Positions 49,033-61,290 of a DNA stretch of 64,000 nt are shown piece by piece; the stretch's first letter is position 1; every line of letters begins with the position of its first letter. The stretch spans positions 60,456-124,455 of the forward strand of contig CAMPDV010001191.1 of assembly GCA_946699065.1 (NCBI GenBank), given 5' to 3'. Below the pieces are notes generated by a model, which saw only the letters and a list, made by a program, of their open reading frames with translations, made no database searches and had not been told where the DNA came from. The translations under genes and the position numbers were made by a program. Origin of the DNA: Loxodes magnus (Eukaryota; Ciliophora; Karyorelictea; Loxodida; Loxodidae).

Positions 49033-49656
49033 TCATTCATTTTTATATAGACATTGCTTGTAAAAGATTATTATTATGTATAATTTCATATTCTTTTTAT
49101 TATAATCAATGCAATTTTGCTTGGATTCTAAAACTTAAATTTTTAGTAAAGCAAACATTGTTGTTTCAATTAATTTTACCATCTCTTAAATGTTTTGAAT
49201 ACTTTTAAATAACTCTCTTTACTTATTAATTACTATAGCTAAAAAATCCTTTTAAATTAAATTTATTACTTGCTTAATAGTCAATAGCCATTTTCCCAAA
49301 TTGTCTTTAATCTACATTTAAAAATCTACCTTGCTAATAATATGCTTGAAGCAATTTAAATTAAATAATATTTAACTAAACTCTTAGTACTTAATTGACT
49401 TTAATTGAGGATGTTAAAAACAGTTTCTTATCTTTATTTGATTTAGTTTTTAACAATGATTAACTTAATAAACCATTGACTTACTTAAAAATTGTACTCT
49501 AAAGGTTTTAATGATAAAAGATCTTGCACAGACTTATTGTTCTTTCTATTGATTTGTATCATTAACGTTTTAACTACTTTTTGCTAATAACTTTTAATTA
49601 AAATTTATTTGTCTCTAGTTTTTAATCTTTTCATTATATATCTTAACTATATCCAT
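49033..49656 (-). CDS. Hypothetical helical protein, 207 aa
   Basis: ATG at 49656 to TGA at 49033-49035, one frame, with no TGA inside. It begins MDIVKIYNEKIKNQRQINFN and contains NDTNQQKEQQVCARSFIIKT. A helical C-terminal half follows (DFQMQIKDNLGKWLLTIKQV, then KSIQNIQEMVKLIETTMFAL). Gln is often TAA/TAG. A second frame is locally coding-like but is not continuous. The family is not recognised. Confidence 0.5.
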
Positions 49657-49811
49657 GCTTTATAGAAGCCTTCTTATTTTTATTTTAATATTGAAAATTT
49701 AATCTCAGTCAATCCTTAAAGCTGCCAGAGTTTTAAAATTTATAATTTTTAGTGAAAATACTAGGGAACTGCATTTGAAAGCTTATATATAACTTGAGGT
49801 AGAATACTAAT
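49657..49811. promoter_or_regulatory. Shared divergent upstream region
   Basis: 155 nt between divergent starts at 49656 (minus) and 49812 (plus). It is AT-rich apart from a short GC-richer patch (CTGCCAGAG) near 49.72 kb. Confidence 0.35.
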
Positions 49812-50900
49812 ATGTTTAAATATTAATTAAAAGAGGTTTTTATCTAAAAAAGCAAGCATCATAATGAAGTAATTAAGTCCTTTAATGGAACTTAAATTTG
49901 ATTCTATAAATTGATATACTACAGTAATAAAGTTGTTCCCTTAACTCATTAAGAAAAAATGAAAAGGATTTACCTTTTACCAAGACAGATTACTTAAATT
50001 TTTAAAGCATTTATATCTAAAATTAGAAAAAAGAATGATCACAAGAAAAAAATTTAACATAATCGTTGAAATACTTTTTAAAAGGCATTTAGTAAAGTTA
50101 AAGAATTATTAAGTTTAATAAAGTGGAGAATTCCTTAACTAAAAGAAGATAAAAAGATAATTTCGAATGCTTTATTGAAGCAAAATAAAATTTAAATTAA
50201 GATTTATAAGCATTTTTATAAGAGGAATCCATCTAAGTAGAAAAGATTACTAAGATGATATCTAATGTATAAATTGTAATAAAATGAATCTTTTCGAAAG
50301 CTAAACTTAAATTTGCAAGATAATTTTATATCTTTAACTATAAAGCATGAATTGACTATTATAAAATTTAGAAGGCAATAAAAATACTATCCTACAGGCT
50401 ATAAAATTAAAAAGTGTAGACAAAATTTTAATATCCCTAGGGCAGAATAAAGAAGATATTTAATGCTTCACGAAAATTTTAGTTAAATGATAGCAATCCT
50501 AGAATTCCTAATAGTAAATAAACATAAACAAGCTACACAAAAATTTTCAGAATGAATAGAGTTAATTTTGAAGTTTTATCTAAATTACATAAAAAAGGAA
50601 AAAGACAATATCAATAAGGAATTTCGGTAAGAACTTTTAAATCCTTAGAAAAAGCATAGAAAATTTAAGCTTCGCGTTTTTTAACTATTTTAACAAAAAT
50701 TCAAGAAAGGAAAGAATAATTTCCTTAAAAGATAAAAAAAAATATAAAAATGATTAAAAGTCTCGATAAATTTGAACTTAGAGCCTAAAATAATAGAGCT
50801 TGAGCCAATGAAGAAGGATTAGTAAATGATTGTATAAGATAGATAATTTATTCATTTAGCAAAGGTAAGCAAATCAAGGTCTAATTAAAAGCCCATTTGA
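49812..50900 (+). CDS. Basic hypothetical protein, 362 aa
   Basis: ATG at 49812 to the first of two adjacent TGA codons at 50898-50903, one frame. It begins MFKYQLKEVFIQKSKHHNEV. It is strongly basic with blocks such as AFISKIRKKNDHKKKIQHN, KYYPTGYKIKKCRQNFNIPR and KKHRKFKLRVFQLFQQKF. TGA is Trp in HNRWNTF, LLRWYLM and FSEWIELIL. Basic charge would fit a nucleic-acid or ribosome-associated protein, but no domain is recognised. The double TGA supports the chosen stop. Confidence 0.55.
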
Positions 50901-51056
50901 TGACGTAATTTTAGACCAATGCCTTAAAATTTTTAATTTAGCTTTTATTTTATAATTTTATTAATCCTTACAATTTTAAACATCTAATTGTAAACTATAA
51001 CTTCAGTAGGTCAAATATAATAAATCTAGTAGGGTTTATTACCTATAATATTAAGT

Positions 51057-51350
51057 TCGTTTCTGGAATAATTGAAAAGATGATGGGAGCAGAGAGTGAC
51101 CTTCGTAACTAAACTTTCCGGTTTTATGGCTAGGAACAAGTTCCTTTCATGTCGTTGAAAAGTGCCTGGTCATTTTCTGAAGGGAACGCTGTCTTTAAGA
51201 TTATCCGCTCTTGGTAGGGGCTTGAAGCCTGGCTTCTCATAGCGTGGAGCTCCTAGCAGCTGTGCCTGGAGCACAACAGGATATCCCCGTTATTCCATAA
51301 AAAAAGAGCGTTGGGTCGTGCAAATGGAAAAGAGTTTCCGGTCCAAAAAC
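51057..51350 (+). ncRNA. Structured ncRNA gene, possible RNase MRP/P RNA
   Basis: A sharply GC-richer island of about 290 nt sits in AT-rich DNA and does not read as protein. TGGAATAA near its 5' end can pair with TTATTCCA near its 3' end. Short hairpins include AGGAA/TTCCT, GAAGC/GCTTC and GTGC/GCAC, and AACGCT can pair with AGCGTT. The string GCAGAGAGTG is identical to the conserved GARAR-type loop region of human RNase MRP RNA, and the size suits that class. No T-run lies right at the 3' end. SRP RNA or another long RNA cannot be excluded, and the ends are approximate. Confidence 0.5.
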
Positions 51351-52050
51351 TTCTTAGTTGAAATTAATTAATTAAGTTCTTTTCTGATTTTCAACTATTT
51401 CTCTTTTTAACTAATACTTTCCTAAATTTATCTACATCTTTAAATTAAAGCATATTTGAATAGTAATAATAAATAACACAGATATAAGCTAATAATATTT
51501 GATTTTTGTATAGCTAAATAAACTATCCAGCTAGATAAATAATCATATCATATTGTATTAATTTATGCTTTACTCTTTTATTATATAAATACTTTCTATC
51601 AAGCTTTCCTATTTATATTAAAAGTAATATATTTAACTTTAAGAAAATGTAATTAATAATATCATAAATCATCATAAAGGATTTTTAATTTAACTAATAA
51701 ATAGAATGTAATTAAACTATCTTTACTAGTTTATTAAATATAGTCCTTAATTTACCTTCTATAATTACATTTTAAAGAAAAGCATCTTAGTTGTTTTTCT
51801 AAAAGGATACTGAAAGATAGCTTTACAATAATAATATTGAAGATATTTTACTTTAAAAAAATTAATAATTAATAATTCAAAGATATTTTATCATATTATT
51901 CTGATTTATTTAAACATTTAAGAATATAAATTTTTATATTTTAAGCTTTATATTTATTATAAATTTAAATTACATAATAAACAATACTTTTATTTTTAAA
52001 TTGGATACTTTCCTTTCTTTAATATTTATATATTTATTATACATAAATAA
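51351..52050. other. AT-rich spacer
   Basis: 700 nt of very AT-rich sequence with no supported gene. Confidence 0.5.
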
Positions 52051-52380
52051 ATGGAGTAGCTATCCTCCAAATGAAATTAAATTACAATATGGAACAAAAA
52101 AAATAGTATAGATGAAGATCCAAAAAAATCTGATAGAAGAAAAAAAAAAGAAGACTAAAGTGTCATAAAAAAATCATTGAAGAAGGATGCAAGATAATAA
52201 TGCAACATAAAAAGCAATCCGATCATGTCCCATAGAAGAAAAACTAACAAAGAATGCTAGTGCTGAGTAAGACTTCAGAAAATTACTCTAATAATCAAAG
52301 TTAAAAAGCTACGTGTTATCGAAGAGCTATGCGCAATACGAAAAAGCATAACTATTCTTTAGTAATTTATTAAATAATAA
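52051..52380 (+). CDS. Possible small basic protein, frame uncertain
   Basis: From ATG 52051 the plus strand reads NSIDEDPKKSDRRKKKEDQS and SHRRKTNKECQCWVRLQKIT, with a Lys/Arg-rich make-up. Other frames read comparably (for example QATCYRRAMRNTKKHN-like text), and no TGA closes the frame before the satellite starts. It may be a decayed gene at the array border. Confidence 0.28.
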
Positions 52381-55300
52381 AATTATTTTTACTTAAAAAA
52401 TAAAAAAAGTTTTAATCTGACGTCAGACTCTCTTGTCTCAAAAATATAAATCTAAGATTCGTGTTTTTTAGTGAGAATATTAAATTTGAATATCAGAGTG
52501 AGTTAACAAAGTACGAAAAAAAAAGTAGTTAAATTTTTAAGGGAAAAAAGCGTAGTTTCTAAGTGTTTTTTAGTGAGGATATTAAATTTGAATATCAGAG
52601 TGAGTTAACAAAGTACGAAAAAAAGTAGTTAAATTTTTAAGGGAAAAAAGCGTAGTTTCTAAGTGTTTTTTAGTGAGGATATTAAATTTGAATATCAGAG
52701 TGAGTTAACAAAGTACGAAAAAGAGTAGTTAAATTTTTAAGGGAAAAAAGCGTAGTTTCTAAGTGTTTTTTAGTGAGGATATTAAATTTGAATATCAGAG
52801 TGAGTTAACAAAGTACGAAAAAAAGTAGTTAAATTTTTAAGGGAAAAAAGCGTAGTTTCTAAGTGTTTTTTAGTGAGGATATTAAATTTGAATATCAGAG
52901 TGAGTTAACAAAGTACAAAAAAAAGTAGTTAAATTTTTAAGGGAAAAAAGAATAGTTTTTGAAGTGTTTTTTAGTGAGGATATTAAATTTGAATATCAGA
53001 GTGAGTTAACAAAGTACGAAAAAAAGTAGTTAAATTTTTAAGGGAAAAAAGCGTAGTTTCTAAGTGTTTTTTAGTGAGGATATTAAATTTGAATATCAGA
53101 GTGAGTTAACAAAGTACGAAAAAGAGTAGTTAAATTTTTTAAGGGAAAAAAGCGTAGTTTCTAAGTGTTTTTTAGTGAGGATATTAAATTTGAATATCAG
53201 AGTGAGTTAACAAAGTACGAAAAAAAGTAGTTAAATTTTTAAGGGAAAAAAGCGTAGTTTCTAAGTGTTTTTTAGTGAGGATATTAAATTTGAATATCAG
53301 AGTGAGTTAACAAAGTACAAAAAAAAGAGTAGTTTAATTTTTAAGGGAAAAAAGCGTAGTTTCTAAGTGTTTTTTAGTGAGGATATTAAATTTGAATATC
53401 AGAGTGAGTTAACAAAGTACGAAAAAAATTAGTTAAATTTTTAAGGGAAAAAAGCGTAGTTTCTAAGTGTTTTTTAGTGAGGATATTAAATTTGAATATC
53501 AGAGTGAGTTAACAAAGTACGAAAAAAAGTAGTGTAAATTTTTAAGGGAAAAAAGCGTAGTTTCTAAGTGTTTTTTAGTGAGGATATTAAATTTGAATAT
53601 CAGAGTGAGTTAACAAAGTACGAAAAAAAGTAGTTAAATTTTTAAGGGAAAAAAGCGTAGTTTTTGAAGTGTTTTTTAGTGAGGATATTAAATTTGAATA
53701 TCAGAGTGAGTTAACAAAGTACGAAAAAAAGTAGTTAAATTTTTAAGGGAAAAAAGCGTAGTTTCTAAGTGTTTTTTAGTGAGGATATTAAATTTGAATA
53801 TCAGAGTGAGTTAACAAAGTACGAAAAAAAGTTTTTAAATTTTTAAGGGAAAAAAGCGTAGTTTCTAAGTGTTTTTTAGTGAGGATATTAAATTTGAATA
53901 TCAGAGTGAGTTAACAAAGTACGAAAAAAAGTAGTTAAATTTTTTAAGGGAAAAAAGCGTAGTTTCTAAGTGTTTTTTAGTGAGGATATTAAATTTGAAT
54001 ATCAGAGTGAGTTAACAAAGTACGAAAAAAAGTAGTTAAATTTTTAAGGGAAAAAAGCGTAGTTTCTAAGTGTTTTTTAGTGAGGATATTAAATTTGAAT
54101 ATCAGAGTGAGTTAACAAAGTACGAAAAAAAGTAGTTAATTTTTAAGGGAAAAAAGCGTAGTTTCTAAGTGTTTTTTAGTGAGGATATTAAATTTGAATA
54201 TCAGAGTGAGTTAACAAAGTACGAAAAAAAGTAGTTAAATTTTTAAGGGAAAAAAGCGTAGTTTCTAAGTGTTTTTTAGTGAGGATATTAAATTTGAATA
54301 TCAGAGTGAGTTAACAAAGTACGAAAAAAAGTAGTTAAATTTTTAAGGGAAAAAAGCGTAGTTTCTAAGTGTTTTTTAGTGAGGATATTAAATTTGAATA
54401 TCAGAGTGAGTTAACAAAGTACGAAAAAGAGTAGTTAAATTTTTTAAGGGAAAAAAGCGTAGTTTCTAAGTGTTTTTTAGTGAGGATATTAAATTTGAAT
54501 ATCAGAGTGAGTTAACAAAGTACGAAAAAAAGTAGTGTAATTTTTAAGGGAAAAAAGCGTAGTTTTTGAAGTGTTTTTTAGTGAGGATATTAAATTTGAA
54601 TATCAGAGTGAGTTAACAAAGTACGAAAAAAAGTAGTTAAATTTTTAAGGGAAAAAAGCGTAGTTTCTAAGTGTTTTTTAGTGAGGATATTAAATTTGAA
54701 TATCAGAGTGAGTTAACAAAGTACGAAAAAAAGTAGTTAAATTTTTAAGGGAAAAAAGCGTAGTTTCTAAGTGTTTTTTAGTGAGGATATTAAATTTGAA
54801 TATCAGAGTGAGTTAACAAAGTACGAAAAAAAGTAGTTAAATTTTTAAGGGAAAAAAGCGTAGTTTCTAAGTGTTTTTTAGTGAGGATATTAAATTTGAA
54901 TATCAGAGTGAGTTAACAAAGTACGAAAAAAAGTAGTTAAATTTTTAAGGGAAAAAAGCGTAGTTTCTAAGTGTTTTTTAGTGAGGATATTAAATTTGAA
55001 TATCAGAGTGAGTTAACAAAGTACGAAAAAAATTAGTTAAATTTTTAAGGGAAAAAAGCGTAGTTTCTAAGTGTTTTTTAGTGAGGATATTAAATTTGAA
55101 TATCAGAGTGAGTTAACAAAGTACGAAAAAAAGTAGTGTAATTTTTAAGGGAAAAAAGCGTAGTTTCTAAGTGTTTTTTAGTGAGGATATTAAATTTGAA
55201 TATCAGAGTGAGTTAACAAAGTACGAAAAAAAGTAGTTAAATTTTTAAGGGAAAAAAGCGTAGTTTCTAAGTGTTTTTTAGTGAGGATATTAAATTTGAA

Positions 55301-55799
55301 TATCAGAGTGAGTTAACAAAGTACGAAAAAAAGTAGTTAAATTTTTAAGGGAAAAAAGCGTAGTTTCTAAGTGTTTTTTAGTGAGGATATTAAATTTGAA
55401 TATCAGAGTGAGTTAACAAAGTACGAAAAAAAGTAGTTAAATTTTTAAGGGAAAAAAGCGTAGTTTCTAAGTGTTTTTTAGTGAGGATATTAAATTTGAA
55501 TATCAGAGTGAGTTAACAAAGTACGAAAAAAAGTAGTTAAATTTTTAAGGGAAAAAAGCGTAGTTTCTAAGTGTTTTTTAGTGAGGATATTAAATTTGAA
55601 TATCAGAGTGAGTTAACAAAGTACGAAAAAAAGTAGTTAAATTTTTAAGGGAAAAAAGCGTAGTTTCTAAGTGTTTTTTAGTGAGGATATTAAATTTGAA
55701 TATCAGAGTGAGTTAACAAAGTACGAAAAAAAGTAGTGTAATTTTTAAGGGAAAAAAGCGTAGTTTTTGAAGTGTTTTTTAGTGAGGATATTAAATTTG

Positions 55800-55900
55800 A
55801 ATATCAGAGTGAGTTAAGGGAAAAAAGCGTAGTTTCTAAGTGTTTTTTAGTGAGGATATTAAATTTGAATACAGAGTGAAAAAAGTACGAAAAAAAGTTT
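55800..55900. repeat. Shortened, rearranged satellite unit
   Basis: Here a unit jumps from GAGTTAA directly to GGGAAAAAAGCG, missing the middle, and the next unit has an altered core (GAATACAGAGTGAAAAAAGTACG). It marks a local unequal exchange or repair event inside the array. Confidence 0.7.
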
Positions 55901-58900
55901 TTAAATTTTTAAGGGAAAAAAGCGTAGTTTCTAAGTGTTTTTTAGTGAGGATATTAAATTTGAATATCAGAGTGAGTTAACAAAGTACGAAAAAAAGTAG
56001 TTAAATTTTTAAGGGAAAAAAGCGTAGTTTCTAAGTGTTTTTTAGTGAGGATATTAAATTTGAATATCAGAGTGAGTTAACAAAGTACGAAAAAAAGTAG
56101 TTAAATTTTTAAGGGAAAAAAGCGTAGTTTCTAAGTGTTTTTTAGTGAGGATATTAAATTTGAATATCAGAGTGAGTTAACAAAGTACGAAAAAAAGTAG
56201 TGTAATTTTTAAGGGAAAAAAGCGTAGTTTCTAAGTGTTTTTTAGTGAGGATATTAAATTTGAATATCAGAGTGAGTTAACAAAGTACGAAAAAAAGTAG
56301 TTTAAATTTTTAAGGGAAAAAAGCGTAGTTTCTAAGTGTTTTTTAGTGAGGATATTAAATTTGAATATCAGAGTGAGTTAACAAAGTACGAAAAAAAGTA
56401 GTGTAATTTTTTAAGGGAAAAAAGCGTAGTTTCTAAGTGTTTTTTAGTGAGGATATTAAATTTGAATATCAGAGTGAGTTAACAAAGTACGAAAAAAAGT
56501 AGTTAAATTTTTAAGGGAAAAAAGCGTAGTTTCTAAGTGTTTTTTAGTGAGGATATTAAATTTGAATATCAGAGTGAGTTAACAAAGTACGAAAAAAAGT
56601 AGTGTAATTTTTAAGGGAAAAAAGCGTAGTTTCTAAGTGTTTTTTAGTGAGGATATTAAATTTGAATATCAGAGTGAGTTAACAAAGTACGAAAAAAAGT
56701 AGTTAAATTTTTAAGGGAAAAAAGCGTAGTTTCTAAGTGTTTTTTAGTGAGGATATTAAATTTGAATATCAGAGTGAGTTAACAAAGTACGAAAAAAAGT
56801 AGTTAATTTTTTAAGGGAAAAAAGCGTAGTTTCTAAGTGTTTTTTAGTGAGGATATTAAATTTGAATATCAGAGTGAGTTAACAAAGTACGAAAAAAAGT
56901 AGTTAAATTTTTAAGGGAAAAAAGCGTAGTTTCTAAGTGTTTTTTAGTGAGGATATTAAATTTGAATATCAGAGTGAGTTAACAAAGTACGAAAAAAAGT
57001 AGTTAAATTTTTAAGGGAAAAAAGCGTAGTTTCTAAGTGTTTTTTAGTGAGGATATTAAATTTGAATATCAGAGTGAGTTAACAAAGTACGAAAAAAAGT
57101 AGTTAAATTTTTAAGGGAAAAAAGCGTAGTTTCTAAGTGTTTTTTAGTGAGGATATTAAATTTGAATATCAGAGTGAGTTAACAAAGTACGAAAAAAAGT
57201 AGTTAAATTTTTAAGGGAAAAAAGCGTAGTTTCTAAGTGTTTTTTAGTGAGGATATTAAATTTGAATATCAGAGTGAGTTAACAAAGTACGAAAAAAAGT
57301 AGTGTAATTTTTAAGGGAAAAAAGCGTAGTTTCTAAGTGTTTTTTAGTGAGGATATTAAATTTGAATATCAGAGTGAGTTAACAAAGTACGAAAAAAAGT
57401 AGTTAAATTTTTAAGGGAAAAAAGCGTAGTTTCTAAGTGTTTTTTAGTGAGGATATTAAATTTGAATATCAGAGTGAGTTAACAAAGTACGAAAAAAAGT
57501 AGTTAATTTTTTAAGGGAAAAAAGCGTAGTTTCTAAGTGTTTTTTAGTGAGGATATTAAATTTGAATATCAGAGTGAGTTAACAAAGTACGAAAAAAAGT
57601 AGTGTAATTTTTAAGGGAAAAAAGCGTAGTTTCTAAGTGTTTTTTAGTGAGGATATTAAATTTGAATATCAGAGTGAGTTAACAAAGTACGAAAAAAAGT
57701 AGTTAAATTTTTAAGGGAAAAAAGCGTAGTTTCTAAGTGTTTTTTAGTGAGGATATTAAATTTGAATATCAGAGTGAGTTAACAAAGTACGAAAAAAAGT
57801 AGTGTAATTTTTAAGGGAAAAAAGCGTAGTTTCTAAGTGTTTTTTAGTGAGGATATTAAATTTGAATATCAGAGTGAGTTAACAAAGTACGAAAAAAAGT
57901 AGTTAAATTTTTTAAGGGAAAAAAGCGTAGTTTCTAAGTGTTTTTTAGTGAGGATATTAAATTTGAATATCAGAGTGAGTTAACAAAGTACGAAAAAAAG
58001 TAGTTAAATTTTTAAGGGAAAAAAGCGTAGTTTCTAAGTGTTTTTTAGTGAGGATATTAAATTTGAATATCAGAGTGAGTTAACAAAGTACGAAAAAAAG
58101 TAGTTAAATTTTTAAGGGAAAAAAGCGTAGTTTCTAAGTGTTTTTTAGTGAGGATATTAAATTTGAATATCAGAGTGAGTTAACAAAGTACGAAAAAAAG
58201 TAGTTAAATTTTTAAGGGAAAAAAGCGTAGTTTCTAAGTGTTTTTTAGTGAGGATATTAAATTTGAATATCAGAGTGAGTTAACAAAGTACGAAAAAAAG
58301 TAGTTAATTTTTAAGGGAAAAAAGCGTAGTTTCTAAGTGTTTTTTAGTGAGGATATTAAATTTGAATATCAGAGTGAGTTAACAAAGTACGAAAAAAAGT
58401 AGTTAAATTTTTTAAGGGAAAAAAGCGTAGTTTCTAAGTGTTTTTTAGTGAGGATATTAAATTTGAATATCAGAGTGAGTTAACAAAGTACGAAAAAAAG
58501 TAGTTAAATTTTTAAGGGAAAAAAGCGTAGTTTCTAAGTGTTTTTTAGTGAGGATATTAAATTTGAATATCAGAGTGAGTTAACAAAGTACGAAAAAAAG
58601 TAGTTAATTTTTAAGGGAAAAAAGCGTAGTTTCTAAGTGTTTTTTAGTGAGGATATTAAATTTGAATATCAGAGTGAGTTAACAAAGTACGAAAAAAAGT
58701 AGTGTAAATTTTTAAGGGAAAAAAGCGTAGTTTCTAAGTGTTTTTTAGTGAGGATATTAAATTTGAATATCAGAGTGAGTTAACAAAGTACGAAAAAAAG
58801 TAGTTAAATTTTTAAGGGAAAAAAGCGTAGTTTCTAAGTGTTTTTTAGTGAGGATATTAAATTTGAATATCAGAGTGAGTTAACAAAGTACGAAAAAAAG

Positions 58901-61209
58901 TAGTTAAATTTTTAAGGGAAAAAAGCGTAGTTTCTAAGTGTTTTTTAGTGAGGATATTAAATTTGAATATCAGAGTGAGTTAACAAAGTACGAAAAAAAG
59001 TAGTTAAATTTTTAAGGGAAAAAAGCGTAGTTTCTAAGTGTTTTTTAGTGAGGATATTAAATTTGAATATCAGAGTGAGTTAACAAAGTACGAAAAAAAG
59101 TAGTTAAATTTTTAAGGGAAAAAAGCGTAGTTTCTAAGTGTTTTTTAGTGAGGATATTAAATTTGAATATCAGAGTGAGTTAACAAAGTACGAAAAAAAG
59201 TAGTTAAATTTTTAAGGGAAAAAAGCGTAGTTTCTAAGTGTTTTTTAGTGAGGATATTAAATTTGAATATCAGAGTGAGTTAACAAAGTACGAAAAAAAG
59301 TAGTGTAATTTTTAAGGGAAAAAAGCGTAGTTTCTAAGTGTTTTTTAGTGAGGATATTAAATTTGAATATCAGAGTGAGTTAACAAAGTACGAAAAAAAG
59401 TAGTTAAATTTTTAAGGGAAAAAAGCGTAGTTTCTAAGTGTTTTTTAGTGAGGATATTAAATTTGAATATCAGAGTGAGTTAACAAAGTACGAAAAAAAG
59501 TAGTTAATTTTTAAGGGAAAAAAGCGTAGTTTCTAAGTGTTTTTTAGTGAGGATATTAAATTTGAATATCAGAGTGAGTTAACAAAGTACGAAAAAAAGT
59601 AGTTAAATTTTTTAAGGGAAAAAAGCGTAGTTTCTAAGTGTTTTTTAGTGAGGATATTAAATTTGAATATCAGAGTGAGTTAACAAAGTACGAAAAAAAG
59701 TAGTTAAATTTTTAAGGGAAAAAAGCGTAGTTTCTAAGTGTTTTTTAGTGAGGATATTAAATTTGAATATCAGAGTGAGTTAACAAAGTACGAAAAAAAG
59801 TAGTGTAAATTTTTAAGGGAAAAAAGCGTAGTTTCTAAGTGTTTTTTAGTGAGGATATTAAATTTGAATATCAGAGTGAGTTAACAAAGTACGAAAAAAA
59901 GTAGTTTAAATTTTTAAGGGAAAAAAGCGTAGTTTCTAAGTGTTTTTTAGTGAGGATATTAAATTTGAATATCAGAGTGAGTTAACAAAGTACGAAAAAA
60001 AGTAGTTAAATTTTTTAAGGGAAAAAAGCGTAGTTTCTAAGTGTTTTTTAGTGAGGATATTAAATTTGAATATCAGAGTGAGTTAACAAAGTACGAAAAA
60101 AAGTAGTTAAATTTTTAAGGGAAAAAAGCGTAGTTTCTAAGTGTTTTTTAGTGAGGATATTAAATTTGAATATCAGAGTGAGTTAACAAAGTACGAAAAA
60201 AAGTAGTGTAAATTTTTTAAGGGAAAAAAGCGTAGTTTCTAAGTGTTTTTTAGTGAGGATATTAAATTTGAATATCAGAGTGAGTTAACAAAGTACGAAA
60301 AAAAGTAGTGTAATTTTTAAGGGAAAAAAGCGTAGTTTCTAAGTGTTTTTTAGTGAGGATATTAAATTTGAATATCAGAGTGAGTTAACAAAGTACGAAA
60401 AAAAGTAGTGTAAATTTTTAAGGGAAAAAAGCGTAGTTTCTAAGTGTTTTTTAGTGAGGATATTAAATTTGAATATCAGAGTGAGTTAACAAAGTACGAA
60501 AAAAAGTAGTTAAATTTTTAAGGGAAAAAAGCGTAGTTTCTAAGTGTTTTTTAGTGAGGATATTAAATTTGAATATCAGAGTGAGTTAACAAAGTACGAA
60601 AAAAAGTAGTTAAATTTTTTAAGGGAAAAAAGCGTAGTTTCTAAGTGTTTTTTAGTGAGGATATTAAATTTGAATATCAGAGTGAGTTAACAAAGTACGA
60701 AAAAAAGTAGTGTAAATTTTTTAAGGGAAAAAAGCGTAGTTTCTAAGTGTTTTTTAGTGAGGATATTAAATTTGAATATCAGAGTGAGTTAACAAAGTAC
60801 GAAAAAAAGTAGTTAAATTTTTAAGGGAAAAAAGCGTAGTTTCTAAGTGTTTTTTAGTGAGGATATTAAATTTGAATATCAGAGTGAGTTAACAAAGTAC
60901 GAAAAAAAGTAGTTAAATTTTTAAGGGAAAAAAGCGTAGTTTCTAAGTGTTTTTTAGTGAGGATATTAAATTTGAATATCAGAGTGAGTTAACAAAGTAC
61001 GAAAAAAAGTAGTTAATTTTTAAGGGAAAAAAGCGTAGTTTCTAAGTGTTTTTTAGTGAGGATATTAAATTTGAATATCAGAGTGAGTTAACAAAGTACG
61101 AAAAAAAGTAGTTAAATTTTTTAAGGGAAAAAAGCGTAGTTTCTAAGTGTTTTTTAGTGAGGATATTAAATTTGAATATCAGAGTGAGTTAACAAAGTAC
61201 GAAAAAAAG

Positions 61210-61290
61210 TAGTAGTGAGGATATTAAATTTTATCAGAGGAAAAAAGAAAAAAAGTAGTTTTTAAGGGAAAAAAGTGTTTTTTTTAGTGA
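61210..61290. repeat. Scrambled satellite unit
   Basis: Between two normal units lie fragments of the repeat in a changed order (GTAGTAGTGAGGATATT, TTATCAGAGG, then AAGTAGTTTTTAAGGG). It is the only strongly scrambled place in the last 8 kb of the array. Confidence 0.7.

Noticed and set aside
51057-51350. Group I intron, U3 snoRNA or rRNA fragment
   Set aside because: None of the conserved core strings of these RNAs that I know could be found in the island.
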